This document shows, one piece after another, positions 22,512 to 34,418 of a stretch of 64,000 nt of DNA. Position numbers and translations under genes: made by a program. The stretch is from Xylaria sp. FL1777 (lineage: Eukaryota > Ascomycota > Sordariomycetes > Xylariales > Xylariaceae), in assembly GCA_022578965.1 (NCBI GenBank), contig MU400661.1, forward strand, positions 1 through 64,000. The letters are read 5' to 3'. How positions within the stretch are numbered: the stretch's first letter is position 1; each line of letters begins with the position of its first letter. Under the pieces are notes generated by a model. It was given only the letters and a program-made list of their open reading frames with translations. It had not been told where the DNA came from and did not search any database.

Positions 22512-24350
22512 ATGGCTCCAGACATCGATTCTATCCCAAACGAGACTAACGGCAATGGCTCAACGTCGGCCGGGCTCTCTAGTGGCGATAGAATGCCGAA
22601 CATTCTCTTCATCATGGCAGACCAGTTGGCTGCCCCCCTGCTGAAGATGTACAATCCCGAATCTCAGATCCTCACACCCAACCTGGATGCACTAGCAGCC
22701 AAGTCGGTTCAGTTTGACTCTGCTTACTGCCCCTCTCCCCTTTGTGCTCCGTCTCGCATGAGTCTTATTTCAGGTCAATTACCGATGAAGATCGGAGCCT
22801 ATGATAATGCTTCCCAAATTGGGAGCGACGTGCCCACATATGCTCACTACCTGAGGCTCAAAGGCTATCACACAGCATTGGCCGGCAAGATGCATTTCGT
22901 TGGAGATCAATTGCATGGGTACGAGACTCGTTTGACAAGCGATATCTATCCTGGCGACTTTGGCTGGGCCGTCAATTGGGATGCCCCGGATAGGCGACTC
23001 GAGTGGTATCACAATGCAAGCTCCATCCTTCAGGCCGGAACCTGCGTGCGAAGCAATCAGTTAGACTATGACGAAGAAGTTATGTACAAGTCTACTCAAT
23101 TCCTGTACGACCAAGTTCGTGAGGGCCCGGACAATCGCCCGTTCTGCCTTACGGTATGTTCTCTCGGATCATTTGATAGCAGTTTTGAATTACCATTTAG
23201 CGATTGCAAGCGCACGGGTCTGAAGCTAGTAAACATGTATTAACTTACTTCGTTTCAAACAGCTCTCCCTCACTCACCCTCATGATCCTTACACTATTGA
23301 AGAAAAGTATTGGGATCTATACGAGGGCGTAGATATTGCCTTACCCAAGGTCAAGATTCCGCAGGAGCAGCAGGATGCGCACAGCAAGAGGCTTTTGAAG
23401 GTGTGCGATCTTTGGGATCAGAACTTCACCGATGACCAGATAAAACGTGCACGACGGGCCTACTATGGCGCTGTCAGCTATGTGGATGATTGCATTGGGC
23501 GCATTCTTACGACGCTGAAGCAATGCCGCCTTGACAAGAACACCATCGTTGTTTTCAGTGGCGACCACGGTGATATGCTCGGAGAACGTGGCCTTTGGTA
23601 TAGTTTTAATCTCGAGACGATGACCGTTTTCTCTGCTAATGGAGCTGTAGGTACAAGATGAGTTACTTTGAGTCGTCTGTCCGTGTTCCGCTGCTAGTCT
23701 CGGATCCTAGCCGGTTTACGCCTCACCACGTAAAGGAGAACGTCTCAACGCTGGATATCCTTCCTACTCTCTGTGATATCGTTGGCACCCAGCTGATTCC
23801 AGGATTACCGATGGATGGTACCTCTTTGTTACCCCATCTCGAAAGTAGACCGGGCCATGACACTGTTATTGCGGAATACACGGGCGAGGGTACCATTAGC
23901 CCTCTCATGATGATCCGGCGTGGCCCTTGGAAGTACATCACGTGTCCAACGGATGCGCCGCAGCTCTTCAACCTCGAGAAGGATCCGCTCGAGCTGGTCA
24001 ACTTGGCAGAGCTAGCAAACAAGACCGAGGAACTGACGGCCGACGAGGAGGAAGCTAAAGCTAAGTTCGAAAAATTTGAAGCTGAAGCTAAGACACGGTG
24101 GGACTTTGACTCAATCACACAATCTGTCCTCCTATCTCAGAGAACTCGGCGGCTCGTATGGGATGCCCTGAAAGTCGGCAAGTTTGATCCCTGGGACTAC
24201 AATCCGAATGATAACGGTACAAACAAATACATACGCTCTTTCCTACCGCTCGACGATCTTGAGCGGCGGGCTCGTTACCCTCCAGTCGACAAATACGGGC
24301 GAGAAACACAAGACATTGTGATCGACCAGGCTGGATCACACAATGAATAA
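22512..24350 (+). CDS. Choline sulfatase
   Basis: Exons 22512-23153, 23263-23597 and 23651-24350 give 558 residues. The first intron is 109 bp and the second 53 bp (donor GTATAG, weak, but the only join that restores GLWYKMSYFESS). Sulfatase landmarks: metal-binding NILFIMADQ; CAPSR at 78-82, whose Cys is converted to formylglycine; AGKMHFVGDQLHG; LTHPHDP; and FSGDHGDMLGERG. The C-terminal tail with WDYNPNDNGTNKYIRS is typical of choline sulfatase rather than aryl sulfatase. The enzyme hydrolyses choline-O-sulfate, a sulfur store and osmolyte, to choline and sulfate. It has no signal peptide, so it is probably cytosolic. No choline oxidase or sulfate transporter gene is adjacent. Sulfur-starvation control is likely from family knowledge but not shown here. 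Confidence 0.93.
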
Positions 24351-25137
24351 TCCATCGTGCAATATTCGTCGGGTTCCTATGGCATCGAGCTGCTATCAAG
24401 CACTAGAAAGTGCTCTGATCGACAAATATGTCCAAATACGGATGCCTGCTTGCCGTGTCTATATGAAATATCTTTTGCATTTCTTTGACCTATTGAAGCG
24501 ACATTAGCGAGGCGAGTTACGGAAACAATGGGATATCAACAATCGGCCTGTTATTTGAAACCGGTGTTTTGTTCTTTTATTTTGCATCAGAAGATACCAA
24601 CTGTCCTTACAACCAGTTGTATTTGTAGCGTCTCATGGTTTCCGACGGCGCTTTGCTACTCAACTTGAAAAGGTAGGTGAGCTGGTTCTCTAAAGAGAGT
24701 AGGGGAACACAGCAGTATAAATTAGTGAGAAACTATAAATATACCTCTGGCACGTAGTGCCGATGAACCTATGATGAGTGATATGGAGTATTGAGCTACG
24801 CATAGAGAAATGAGGGTTTTGTGAGGTTGCATGTGATGGTGATCAGCCCCCGCTCGTTCTGTCATCTGCTTTGGGCCTAGTTATCTTGGAATCCCTGTGC
24901 AGTCCATGTGGCTCGGCAGGTACAAGTGCAGGGGGCTCTGTGGCAAGCTTGACAGACTAGGTTGTTTTAGGATTAGCACATTTTACCCCATCTTTTGTGC
25001 TATCATCTTCACTGGAACCAATTCACAATTCAGACCTTTATCTTCAGCTTGAACAACCGCATTCCACCAGATCGCAGACTTCGCGCTATATTCCACAATT
25101 CGGAGCTTTCTTCTCGAGATAACATCAATCCCCTGCC
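24351..25137. other. Intergenic
   Basis: Nearly 800 bp holding the sulfatase 3' end and the med8 promoter. No gene, repeat or RNA seen. Confidence 0.5.
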
Positions 25138-25955
25138 ATGTCGTCGCTTGGGTTGAGTCAAGAGGAGCTGAAGGCCGTCGAGCAGACGCGTCAACGCCTC
25201 TCGCAACTCTCCAGCAGTCTCAACAGCCTTAAAAATGACGTCTTCCTGAGCAACCCGCTACCCAACTTGTGCGTGGTCCTGTTACACTGCGATCCCTGGT
25301 GCATACTAACTCAGAGATTTCCAGGGACTCTCTCCAGGCCTCAGCGGACATCCTAAACCACAACGTCCACGCGATCATCGAGATCCTATCCCAGAACAAT
25401 GCCCTGTTCAGCCGCGTCGCCGTTCACCCATCCACGAATTTCCCCGGCCGCACGCAAGAGAACATCCTTCTCCAACTACTTCGGAAGAAGCCTGAGCCAG
25501 ACGTCGAGGCCACTATGGATGAGGGGAGGAAAACGCTCACCAGCATGCCTTGGCCTGGCTACGCCCAGCCCGGTACCAACACTAGCTCTAATAAAGAGAA
25601 AGAAAACGCGCTCGGAGAGATTTGGGACACCACACGTAATGCATGCCAAGAACGTATCGCCGAATACGTCATGAACGAGGAAGGCGATTCGTTTACCGCC
25701 GAGGAACACGAGATTGGCATCGAAAACGTCCGAACGGGCCTCCAGCGCAGCTTCGATGACGAGTATGAGGATGACGATGAGATGGAAGAGGACGAGGGTG
25801 ACGGCGCCCCAGCCGGGCGAAATGCCGAGCCTGACCTCATGATTATTGATCGGCCACCGCCACCGCCAGCTCCCGCCGTTTCGACTCAGGATGTTGACGG
25901 CGCGACGCTCGAGACTATAATGCGGCTTGCTACGCGGGGTCGATTCACTGGATAG
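25138..25955 (+). CDS. med8: Mediator complex subunit 8
   Basis: Exons 25138-25268 and 25325-25955 (56-bp intron with GTGCGT, TACTAAC, CCAG; phase 2) give 253 residues. The N-terminal helical part, with LSQEELKAVEQTRQRLSQL and NPLPNLDSLQASADIL, is the Med8 signature. The middle has the conserved TMPWPGY-like segment (SMPWPGYAQPG) and helices around WDTTRNACQERIAEYV. The C terminus has an acidic run at about 190-205 and a Pro-rich stretch, then ETIMRLATRGRFTG. Med8 is a head-module subunit connecting activators to RNA polymerase II in the nucleus. Length is normal for Pezizomycotina. Confidence 0.88.
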
Positions 25956-26837
25956 GGGCCCATGTTCCTATTTATTCATGAAACAGAAGTCCTCTAGCGT
26001 AGACTCACCTGTGGTTATCACAATTTGATGAAGAACCAAGGTATATGATACCTCGGCGTGCGACTACTGTAGGTTGGCCTTAGTCTCTAATTTGATAATT
26101 CAGAAGTGATGAGACTAATACGAATTAGATAGCTTTTGCACAACTATAAGTAGTTGTTGCATAGATATAAATATATGCTTACCTAGTTATATAGAAGTTA
26201 ACTAGTATACACGCTTCAGAAAGGATTAGCTAAACGGTACTCCAGTGGGGAAGGTGTCATTTGTGTTCTTGGTACCACCACGGCTGGCAAACTCTCTACT
26301 CGTTTCTTTATACTAGCGCCATACATCTATATAAGCCAAGGCATGATCTGGAAACATTCAAGGTCAGTCTCTATGTTTTGTATACTACTTCCCTTGAACT
26401 AATAATCGTCTTGTCTGACCTGAGGAAAGGTCATACGCACACGCCGATTCTCCATATCAGAAGTTGTTCGTTCATCAACAGTAATCACCTTCGCTGCACG
26501 ATCTATATCTGGTCAACTATTCTTTGAAGTGAGCACTATTTTAGAGTTTATTGCCTCGATCGTTACATAGAATATGCATCATCGATTATTGCTCTCACGG
26601 AGTACAATACAGATACAAATACAGGATAAGAAGTAGGCCTGCTCACAAGACGTATTGTTCCACCGACTAGGCTCCGTGCTCCCGGCATCGTCAAGATCGG
26701 CCAGCAAATTAGGAAGCGAGTCGCTCGCCTCATAACTTAGAAGGTAGATTCCTAGGGCGCTGCGCCGCACATCTCCAATCTCCTCATCACAACAGAAAAG
26801 TAAAAAAACTTCTACCAAGACCTCAAAGTTCGAACGC
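25956..26837. other. Convergent 3' intergenic region
   Basis: About 880 bp between the med8 stop and the stop of the MYND/DUF4470 gene on the other strand. AT-rich in parts (26100-26220). No gene recognised. Confidence 0.5.
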
Positions 26838-29000
26838 TTAGGACAGCACACATGCTTCCTTGTCCACCTGCATGTCTGCCGCTGCGTTTACTACACTAGC
26901 GTCAACCTTCCACTCGATGTATCTCTCGTGCCCGACATGCGACGTTCCGAGCAGAGACTTAAAGTCCTCTTTTTCTTTTTGTGAGGGGTGTGGACCATTG
27001 CTCTTGACACGCAACGGCCACGGCGCAACAATGGTGTGTCTCGTTTTCATTGTTAACCCGGTGGCTGACGCTACGTCTGCGAAGTCGTAATTGAGCATGT
27101 ACCTATAATCGGCCCGGTATGCGAGCGTTAGCTGATGATATAGATGTGCTGCGCAAGGGGATAACAAGAATATTAAATGTCGGGGATGGTGTTGTTTGAT
27201 TGTCTCGGACGTACATGTCAAAGTATCTATCCATATCGCCCACTAAATCCATCGCAGCACCAATCTTAATTGCTTCAGTTTGTATGCATTGCGTTATCTG
27301 GGCGATCGTCCCCCTCGGCTGCCTAAGGTCGGACCTGATATACGCTAATACGGCCCGCGTGTCTAACTTAGCAATGATGTCTGCAGCAAAAGGGTTCATC
27401 ATTCGAAACATCATCTTAGCCTCGGGTACGGCGTTCAGAAAGGCCGTGAGAAGCGTCGCGTGCGCGTTCGTCAACGGATCGGGCAGAAGCGGCCCAAAGG
27501 TCGCGAGTGTGGCGCCGATGCCGAGGTACACCATATCGCAGATGTTGCTGACATCGATACGGTCGAACTTTCGCCCTGCGAGCCTTTCCCCTAGATCCTT
27601 CGCATCGACATGATGTAGTTCGAAGGACACTGGCTTCGAGCGCAGGTGCTGGTGGAAGTCCGCGAACAGCCGCTTCAGGTAGTGATGCAGCTGGCCGTAG
27701 ACGTCCTGTTTGGCGGGCCCGGCCTTGGTCGCAAGGAAGGCTTTATGCGACCACCCGCTTGTCGGGTCGGCTGAGTCCATCATTGGCCAGTCGTTGGACG
27801 AGTCGAAAATGGTGCTGAGAATGTTAGACGCTAGAGTCTTAGATGGTAGAAGGAATGGTTCGAGAGCACTTTGGTAGGGAGAACGTACGGATTGGGAATG
27901 GTGAAAACCTCGCGGGGTTGTCCGAAGGGGACGAGGATTCCATCCTTGCGGAATTTCGTCATCCCAAGACCCGAGGCTGGCGATCGCATCAGCAGCGCCC
28001 GGTCGACGTAGTCGGCGCGCGAGGGGTGGTTCACGACGGCATCACGGACGGCGTGGGCTCTCTTTCCGGTCATCCCGGCGGGCACGTCGAAGTACGCAGG
28101 GAGCTTCATCCACGTTTCGCGAGTCAGGACGAGGCGGAGGGAGTTGTCTCCGAAAGTCCAAGTCTTGCCGAGGAGGGTTTGGTCAGGTCCTCCCGCGATC
28201 TTGTCGCAGACGTCTTGCACGATAGGCTTGAGCTTTTTCTGTAGGAGATCGTAGCACGACTCCGTCACCAGCGCCGAGTACCAGACATGCAGCAGGGCCT
28301 CGGCCGCGGTTCCAGGGTCCTCCTCCACAAGCATGATCAGGAGGAAAATAAGGTTTCGGGCCACGATATCGATCTCATGGTCGTTGATGACGACGTTGAG
28401 GGGAGATTTGTAGCTCTGCGGCAAGTTCGTGACAGAGAGGATGACGTTCCGTAGGTCTCCCGAGGCTGTTGTGGGAAGGATTAGCGGAGCATACTAACAA
28501 GATATAATTACGCATCAAAAGAGAGCAACTGACCGGCAAAAAGCAAGTTGATGGGATTCTGGTAGCCGACCCCCTCATTCTGGCCCAGCTGGATCACGTC
28601 TATGGCTGGGACGTTACCCCAGAGGTACTTGGCCGTCCCGAACCCGACATGGAGCGTATTCCCGTGGGTCATGAACGTGGGCGGTCGGTTCTCGGTAATC
28701 CAGCGAGGTTTCCAACTCCCTTTCATGATGGGCGAGTTGCAGTCCTGGCGATGGGTCGGCCAGTGTGCCGTTTGGCAGGGCTTGCTACAATACTTTTTTC
28801 CTCGCAGGACTGGTCAGCTTTACGCCAGTGGCATCGGAGGACACGGTATACAGGGACATGTATGAACGCACCGCAACCATGAGGCAACTCTTGCAGGCCA
28901 GTGAGGCAACTTTGGTACAAGGGGAGTTGGGCTGATGATTACAGCATAACCCTCTAGCGTTGATCTGGAGGTTGTTCATCCTCCTCTCAAGGGCCTCCAT
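26838..29000 (-). CDS. MYND-type zinc finger and DUF4470 protein
   Basis: Five exons on the minus strand: 29000-28872, 28792-28534, 28465-27889, 27814-27215 and 27102-26838, all in phase, giving 609 residues. The N terminus holds a MYND finger at about 19-62: the Cys pairs around CCNHQPNSPC and ACKSC, then AYCSKPCQTAHW and the final HRQDC. The DUF4470 domain follows, with WGNVPAIDVIQLGQNEG and INLLFAASGDLRNVI. The rest, to ERYIEWK, matches the long C-terminal part of these fungal proteins. MYND fingers bind proline-rich peptides. The role of DUF4470 is not known to me. The MYND module is split by the first intron, so single-ORF prediction misses it. No catalytic motif is seen. Confidence 0.87.
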
Positions 29001-30880
29001 GTTTCCGTCAAGCAGATATTACTATCACGTTAGTTGAGAAAGAGATGGGTTAATGGGTAACCTCTGAGATTGGTGTGGTGAGAATCCTTAAGGAGATGAG
29101 ATGAAGTTGTTATGAAAGTCGGGTTCCTATGAGAGAAAAACCTTTTAGGGGGCTCCTAGAAATGTCAAACGGTATAGGATGGTCGGTGCCTAAGAGTACT
29201 TGGCGGTAATGAACAAACGGCGAGCCGTGTGGCAGAGAAAAAGAAAAGAAGAGAAGAGAAGACAAAAGACCAACTATATCTTGAGAGCTTCCTGAGGACG
29301 CAATGAGAGACACTTACAGATTGCCTAAGAGACTGTCTTGGGCGCAGCGAGTTTCCCGGCAACTTAATAGTGCCCGGCAACAGTGGCGAACAACGTCAGA
29401 GTAATGCGCCTCGCGTTAATTCAACCGGGTATGCAATAAATATATCATGTCTGGCACAACCTTCGAACCGTTTGCATTATTAACTACTACTCGCATTCAC
29501 TTGTTCTCGGATATGTTTGCATCTTCCACTATCGAGATCTAGGCGGCCAGCATGTTAGCGGATGTCGGCATGCCATCGTAGCGGCAGTAACTGTTTGTTT
29601 AGCTTCGTATCTCTGCAATATAGGAATTAAAAGGACACCTCTATAAACAAGTTCTCGCCGTCATTCTTCTTCGTTGGGTATAATCCCATTTGGCAGCGCC
29701 GCATACTATGTGCTAGCAGCCATGTCCTCTGCTTGAAGCCACCAGTTTTATCTCTTGAGCGCGTTTGCATCGACGCTATCTATGTTTGTTTCAAACAACT
29801 AACTCGAGCCAGCACTTATGCAAGTAGCCATTATCTTCCGAGCAAGGTCGATGCCACGCAGACAAGGTTATTTTGACACCCGGCTTAACAATGTATTATT
29901 CGATCAGATACTTGCGTTTCTTTCGAATTGTTTCCGCTCCGACCAAGTGAGTATTGGTGAGACCAGTGTGCATCCTGCCGTGGTCCCCGTCTTCTTGTTC
30001 GGTGATTGGCGACTATACGGATTTCTGCTCTTCATTCGGCCTGTTAGCCTCTTGTTCCCATTTCTCAAATCGTACCTTGTGCTCCTCTCTTAACATCTTT
30101 GTATCATCAAGCGTGTTACATTCAAATACAATGGGTCTCCTGAATATAGGTTAACTAGTGACCGCGAAGGGTGTTTGGGACCCTTCGTAGAACAATAAGT
30201 ATCATATACCCACTACAAATGATACCCCGCAACGTTGTAGTTGCGGCGTTGTGTAATTGGCCATTTCTCGCACTTGTTGGTATAGTCAACTTCGTCAGGG
30301 GTAGGACCACCTATAGCATCGCAAGCGAATTGGTCTGGGATATGACCTCCCCTACAGCGTCCCGAATTTTTGTTTGAAATTGTGGTTGATATTGATAAGC
30401 GATGTTACACTATCTTACCTGTCTATGTGTAACTATACTAGAACAGGTGTGTGGCGCAGCTAACTTAAAAGCTCGCAATATCTATGTAGTAGTTGTGAAC
30501 TAGATAGATAGACGATAGACAGGATGGCCTGCCAACAGTCTATCTCACTCACTTTGCACCTTTAGCTCGTGTTAACTTTGATTATACTGAATTTTATTAA
30601 TCATGTCAACTATTTAGGGGTTTCTCGTAATTCAAATGCATATTGTCATAATGGCGACTAATGACTGTTCGAAGGAACACTAGACGGAGGAAGTAATTAT
30701 ACATTCAACTATCTGTCAGGGAAACTGAAAATATATGGAGTCGAAACACCGCCCACCATGTAACTCCTGCAGTTGGCAGAATATCTTCCATATTCGCCCT
30801 GGCTATCCTTATTAGTACCATGTCTTTTTCTATATTTTCCATCTCTTCCCGCCCCCGACGCTAGGACCACCAGGCATATT
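29001..30880. other. Intergenic, no gene recognised
   Basis: 1.9 kb between two minus-strand genes, so it holds the promoter of the MYND gene and the 3' end of the Ulp1-like gene. Short frames at 29818-30093 and 30171-30377 have no domain content. No repeats beyond single ACCTA motifs. Confidence 0.45.
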
Positions 30881-32541
30881 CTATTCGCCAGGATTTCTGA
30901 GCCAAGGCACAACCCGGCCGTCACAGCCTCGAGGACGCGGGTCATTCCAGTCCCACCCGGCTATAGCCGTGGACGCGGATGTGCTGCTCTGAACACTACC
31001 CTGATCGCTGCCCTGATCGCTGCCCTGATCGCTGCCCTGATCGCTGCCCTGATCGCTGCCCTGATCGCTGCCCTGATCGCTGCCGTCGGGGATTTCAATC
31101 TCTCTGCCCGCGATTCTGGGACTATCCCTGACCCAAGTCGGGTGCTGTCGGGGCTGGCCGGGTATGAACGTGCCTAGGCGATCCCGGTTCGGCATCATGG
31201 AGTTAGCTGGGATAGCGACGCCGTCGATGACGTGTCGCATCGAGTTGTCTAGGATTGGCTCGATGGCGACCCGCGTTGTGCTTCTCATGGCCCTGTTTAC
31301 CATAGTAGCCGCCACTGCAGAAAAGGGTGATTAGCTACTTAAACCGATGAATACGAAATCGGTATGCTGTTTTACAGAAGAGCTGGGGAGGTGAATATCG
31401 GAGATAGCCCGAATTTGGAAAAAGAAGGGAAAAAAACCTACTGCCGATCATGTTTGAACGTACGGCGTCCACATTCAACCAGCCAGAATGAGGCGCCCAG
31501 AAGCTGATCCGATCATGAGTATGTGGGTTCCGGCAATAATTATCTGTGATCCGGTCTAGCCAGATCCTAACCATCTCGAACACACGTAGGCCCGAGCTCC
31601 AAATCTCTCTCTCCCCGTTAACAGCCATAAGCTGGGGAGGATTCACTGCTCCAAATTAGTAGGTGTTCACTATGATCATTCGCTGGATCCCAGTTCCCGG
31701 TTTAGACCATCTACTAGTTAGGGAGTAGGTGTATACTAATGCGCTAAATAGAAAGAATCACATACTTGGATTTCGTTAGTAATTGTTCACCGAGTAAAGC
31801 CGAATTGTAGACAAAAAAACAGGACATAGATTATAGCACATACCTTGGAGGCACCCAGGGATTCTCTCGAACAGATCTAGCGGCGACAGTAACCCCCATT
31901 CTAGGCAGCACATGCCTGAGTAAAGCGGCTACTTCGTCTTCTATATCGCGGGCAGTTACGCCGTGGTCGGGATTAATGACTGCAAAAGAATCCAGGAAGT
32001 TGTAGGGGCCTTCACGCGGGCCGTTAGGTGTCTTGGGCTCCTCCTCCCCTTCCGGACAGTGTAAGAGGTGTAGAACGATCAGCGCCCATTGGGGAGGGTC
32101 GTTCTCGTCGCCCTGTTTGATGTCGATTGGCCAGAAGTGATATCTCCTGCCAACCAACGCCTCTTGGTGTCTTTCTATAAATTCGTCTAAATCGTCAACG
32201 AGCTCGTCGAAGTCGTCGCCGACATCCAGAGTCCAGATGTCTCCTTCAACTGGCTGGAATATGTTTACATCACGCTGGGCCATATACGGGAGAGAATCAT
32301 GTAGGAACTGCAGAGGTACTGCCAGTGTCTCGTCGAAGAGATACTGGGTTCGTCTAAACTGGAGCACCTGTAGCGCGTTGAGGCATCTTTCGACTCTGCT
32401 TGAAACCCGAAAGTCCTCCGGTAGATCCGGCGGGCCGGTGAATTTGTCCCTGCGCGGCCATCGCTCTCTCACTCGTATAGTACCGTCGACAGTCTCCAAG
32501 ACATTCGTGCGAGTCATCGTAGTCCTGACTCGTCGCGACAT
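30881..32541 (-). CDS. Degenerate Ulp1/C48-like fungal protein with GSDQ repeats
   Basis: Proposed exons on the minus strand are 32541-31844, 31608-31442 and 31314-30881, giving 432 residues. The second join is well supported by phase and donor; the acceptor at 31608 is inferred from phase and a TTAAC branch site. Around RRYHFWPIDI, WALIVLHL and FLDSFAVINPDH it resembles the His-to-Asp part of Ulp1-type cysteine proteases, and WSSGLRVFEMVRIW aligns with the usual DCGxF block. The residue before WAL is Gln rather than His, and the Cys position is Ser. Activity is therefore doubtful. A (GSDQ)7 tract lies in the last exon. The gene may be a member of an expanded, fast-evolving fungal family. Function unknown. 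Confidence 0.6.
30999..31082. repeat. 12-bp tandem repeat, 7 copies, in coding sequence
   Basis: Seven perfect copies of ccctgatcgctg on the plus strand; on the coding (minus) strand it encodes (GSDQ)7. The copies are identical at DNA level, so the expansion is recent or homogenised. The unit is divisible by three, so copy-number change keeps frame. Confidence 0.95.
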
Positions 32542-34418
32542 CTTTGCGTTTTTCCGGCCTACTTTTATGAATTGAAATTGACGTGAAAACTTAGTTTCGT
32601 GTCCTCTTTAAGATTACACCACGGTACACTTCTATCTACGAGGTTTGCTTCATGACAAGATAATTTAAGCAGTGATTGCGACAATGGTGTATTTGCTACG
32701 GGCGACGTCTTTGTTTGACACGACACCGCATGCGGAAAGGCGAAAGAAACTCCTACTTGATTTATGAATTGACTCGCACTACAAAGCACAAGAAGAATAG
32801 AAACAGTTAGAACTAATTTACTGGTTTCGGACTATAATCGAACTAAACTGAAAGTCATTGAGGCTTCTTAGATGCTGCTTGGGAGACTGTTGTATTTGTT
32901 CTTGGAATACACTTGATAGTGCAGTGAATGTTTCCGGTGGTAGAATTACTTATAGCCTATATGGCCGGTCCATATAGTGTAGTCGGAGAAATACATGCAA
33001 ATTCTCTTTCCTTCGCTCTTTAATTGGGTTAGTATTTTCTCCTGATATAAGGGCTAAGAAGAAAGCTGTATCTATTAAAGCTATTACACCTAACCACTAT
33101 TACACGTGTAGGTATGCTACTGCAGCTTTAGTACACGCTAGCGATTTCTCACTGGTGGTAAGCTAGAAAAGATTGGGGCTAAGAGGAATTAGGCCAAGTT
33201 TGACCAAATAGTATTTCGATTTGTTGTATAAAATGCTCACTTTTGGACATAACTCGTACTTTTCAAGTCGGGACAGCCTATTAGGTGTCGAGCAACTCCT
33301 CAATCTACGGGGAAAAAATTAAAAAGAGAAATACTTTGCTTTACTTGATCTGATTATGATCTCGATGTTATGTGTACTTACAAGCGTGTAGTCTAAATAA
33401 CGTTAATCACTTTTCACCTGCTGATTCGGCCCCTGAGTTAGTGCGGACATGTATTTAGTAGCTAGTAGCTTCACCCGTTCGGGAATGTCAGAGGTAGTAT
33501 AGTTCTCGGGTACTAGTAAGTTATGCGAGGAAGCTAAAGTATGATGGTTGTTCACTATAACGTTTCTGGTCATCTACTCTAGCAAGGGTAGCCCAGCCCT
33601 ACTTGCTTTAGTAAAATGTTGTGTTCTTTGGGTAGAAACGTCACTTTGGCTTTCCAATATATAGAGATAACGATTGAAGTGAATCGAAAGGTTTTCAAAC
33701 ATCACACCTTTTCCCTCTCCAATACGTGTTCTAAAATGCCTTACGTAGACTACTTATGTATGTAAGCTGCTGCTTGGCTCGCTGCAGAGCCTTCCCCTAC
33801 ACCGTAGCCTAGGCAGTCAGCAGTGGAGAGCAAGAAAAGGTTGGCAAGAGGATTTAGGTTAGCCTGTGTGGTAGTTAGATCCGTATAGCCATGTTAGCAC
33901 GGCTAGGCTAGTCTTCCCGGCAGGGCGGTCGCCGCCGTGTATTACTTAAGTTGAGAGAAGATCGGCGATATTCCAAGTTGGAGTATCTTGGCTTCAGTAA
34001 GCTGCCGAGTCTAAGTCGCATATTGCACCGCAGAGGATATGACACTGCGCATTTTACGTACTGGGGGAGGGAGTTTTGAGGGGTGAAGGTCACATAACCA
34101 ACATAAATGGTTAGGTCTGATTTATACTCCTTGCATTAGTACAGAAGGAATCTGCACTTCAGCTGCTGTTATACCGTAATAGCATCGTGCAGCTCTAGTG
34201 GGCTTCTGGATTGCAATGTCAGCAGCGGTATCTCATGGAGGATGTCTTGACTGGCTCTATTGTTAAGTTGACCCATAAGCTCGGGTCTAGGCATAGTCTA
34301 ACTGCATTTCGAGGCACATAAGCTTATTGTGTTGGGGGGTTTAACAAACTCCCCCGTTTTGTTATGTTTACTTTGGTTTTCAGACAACTTGTCTGCCCCT
34401 CGAGTACCTTTCCCGAAA
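32542..34418. other. Intergenic, no gene recognised
   Basis: 1.9 kb between divergently transcribed genes (Ulp1-like on minus, GNAT on plus). AT-leaning, with scattered stops in all frames. The GNAT frame is open from 34329, but MHVPYSEIP at 34419 is the likely start. Confidence 0.45.

Noticed and set aside
30773..31177. Plus-strand frame with (LIAA)n that looks like a membrane protein
   Set aside because: A by-product of the 12-bp repeat; the minus-strand frame joins in phase to the upstream exons of the Ulp1-like gene.
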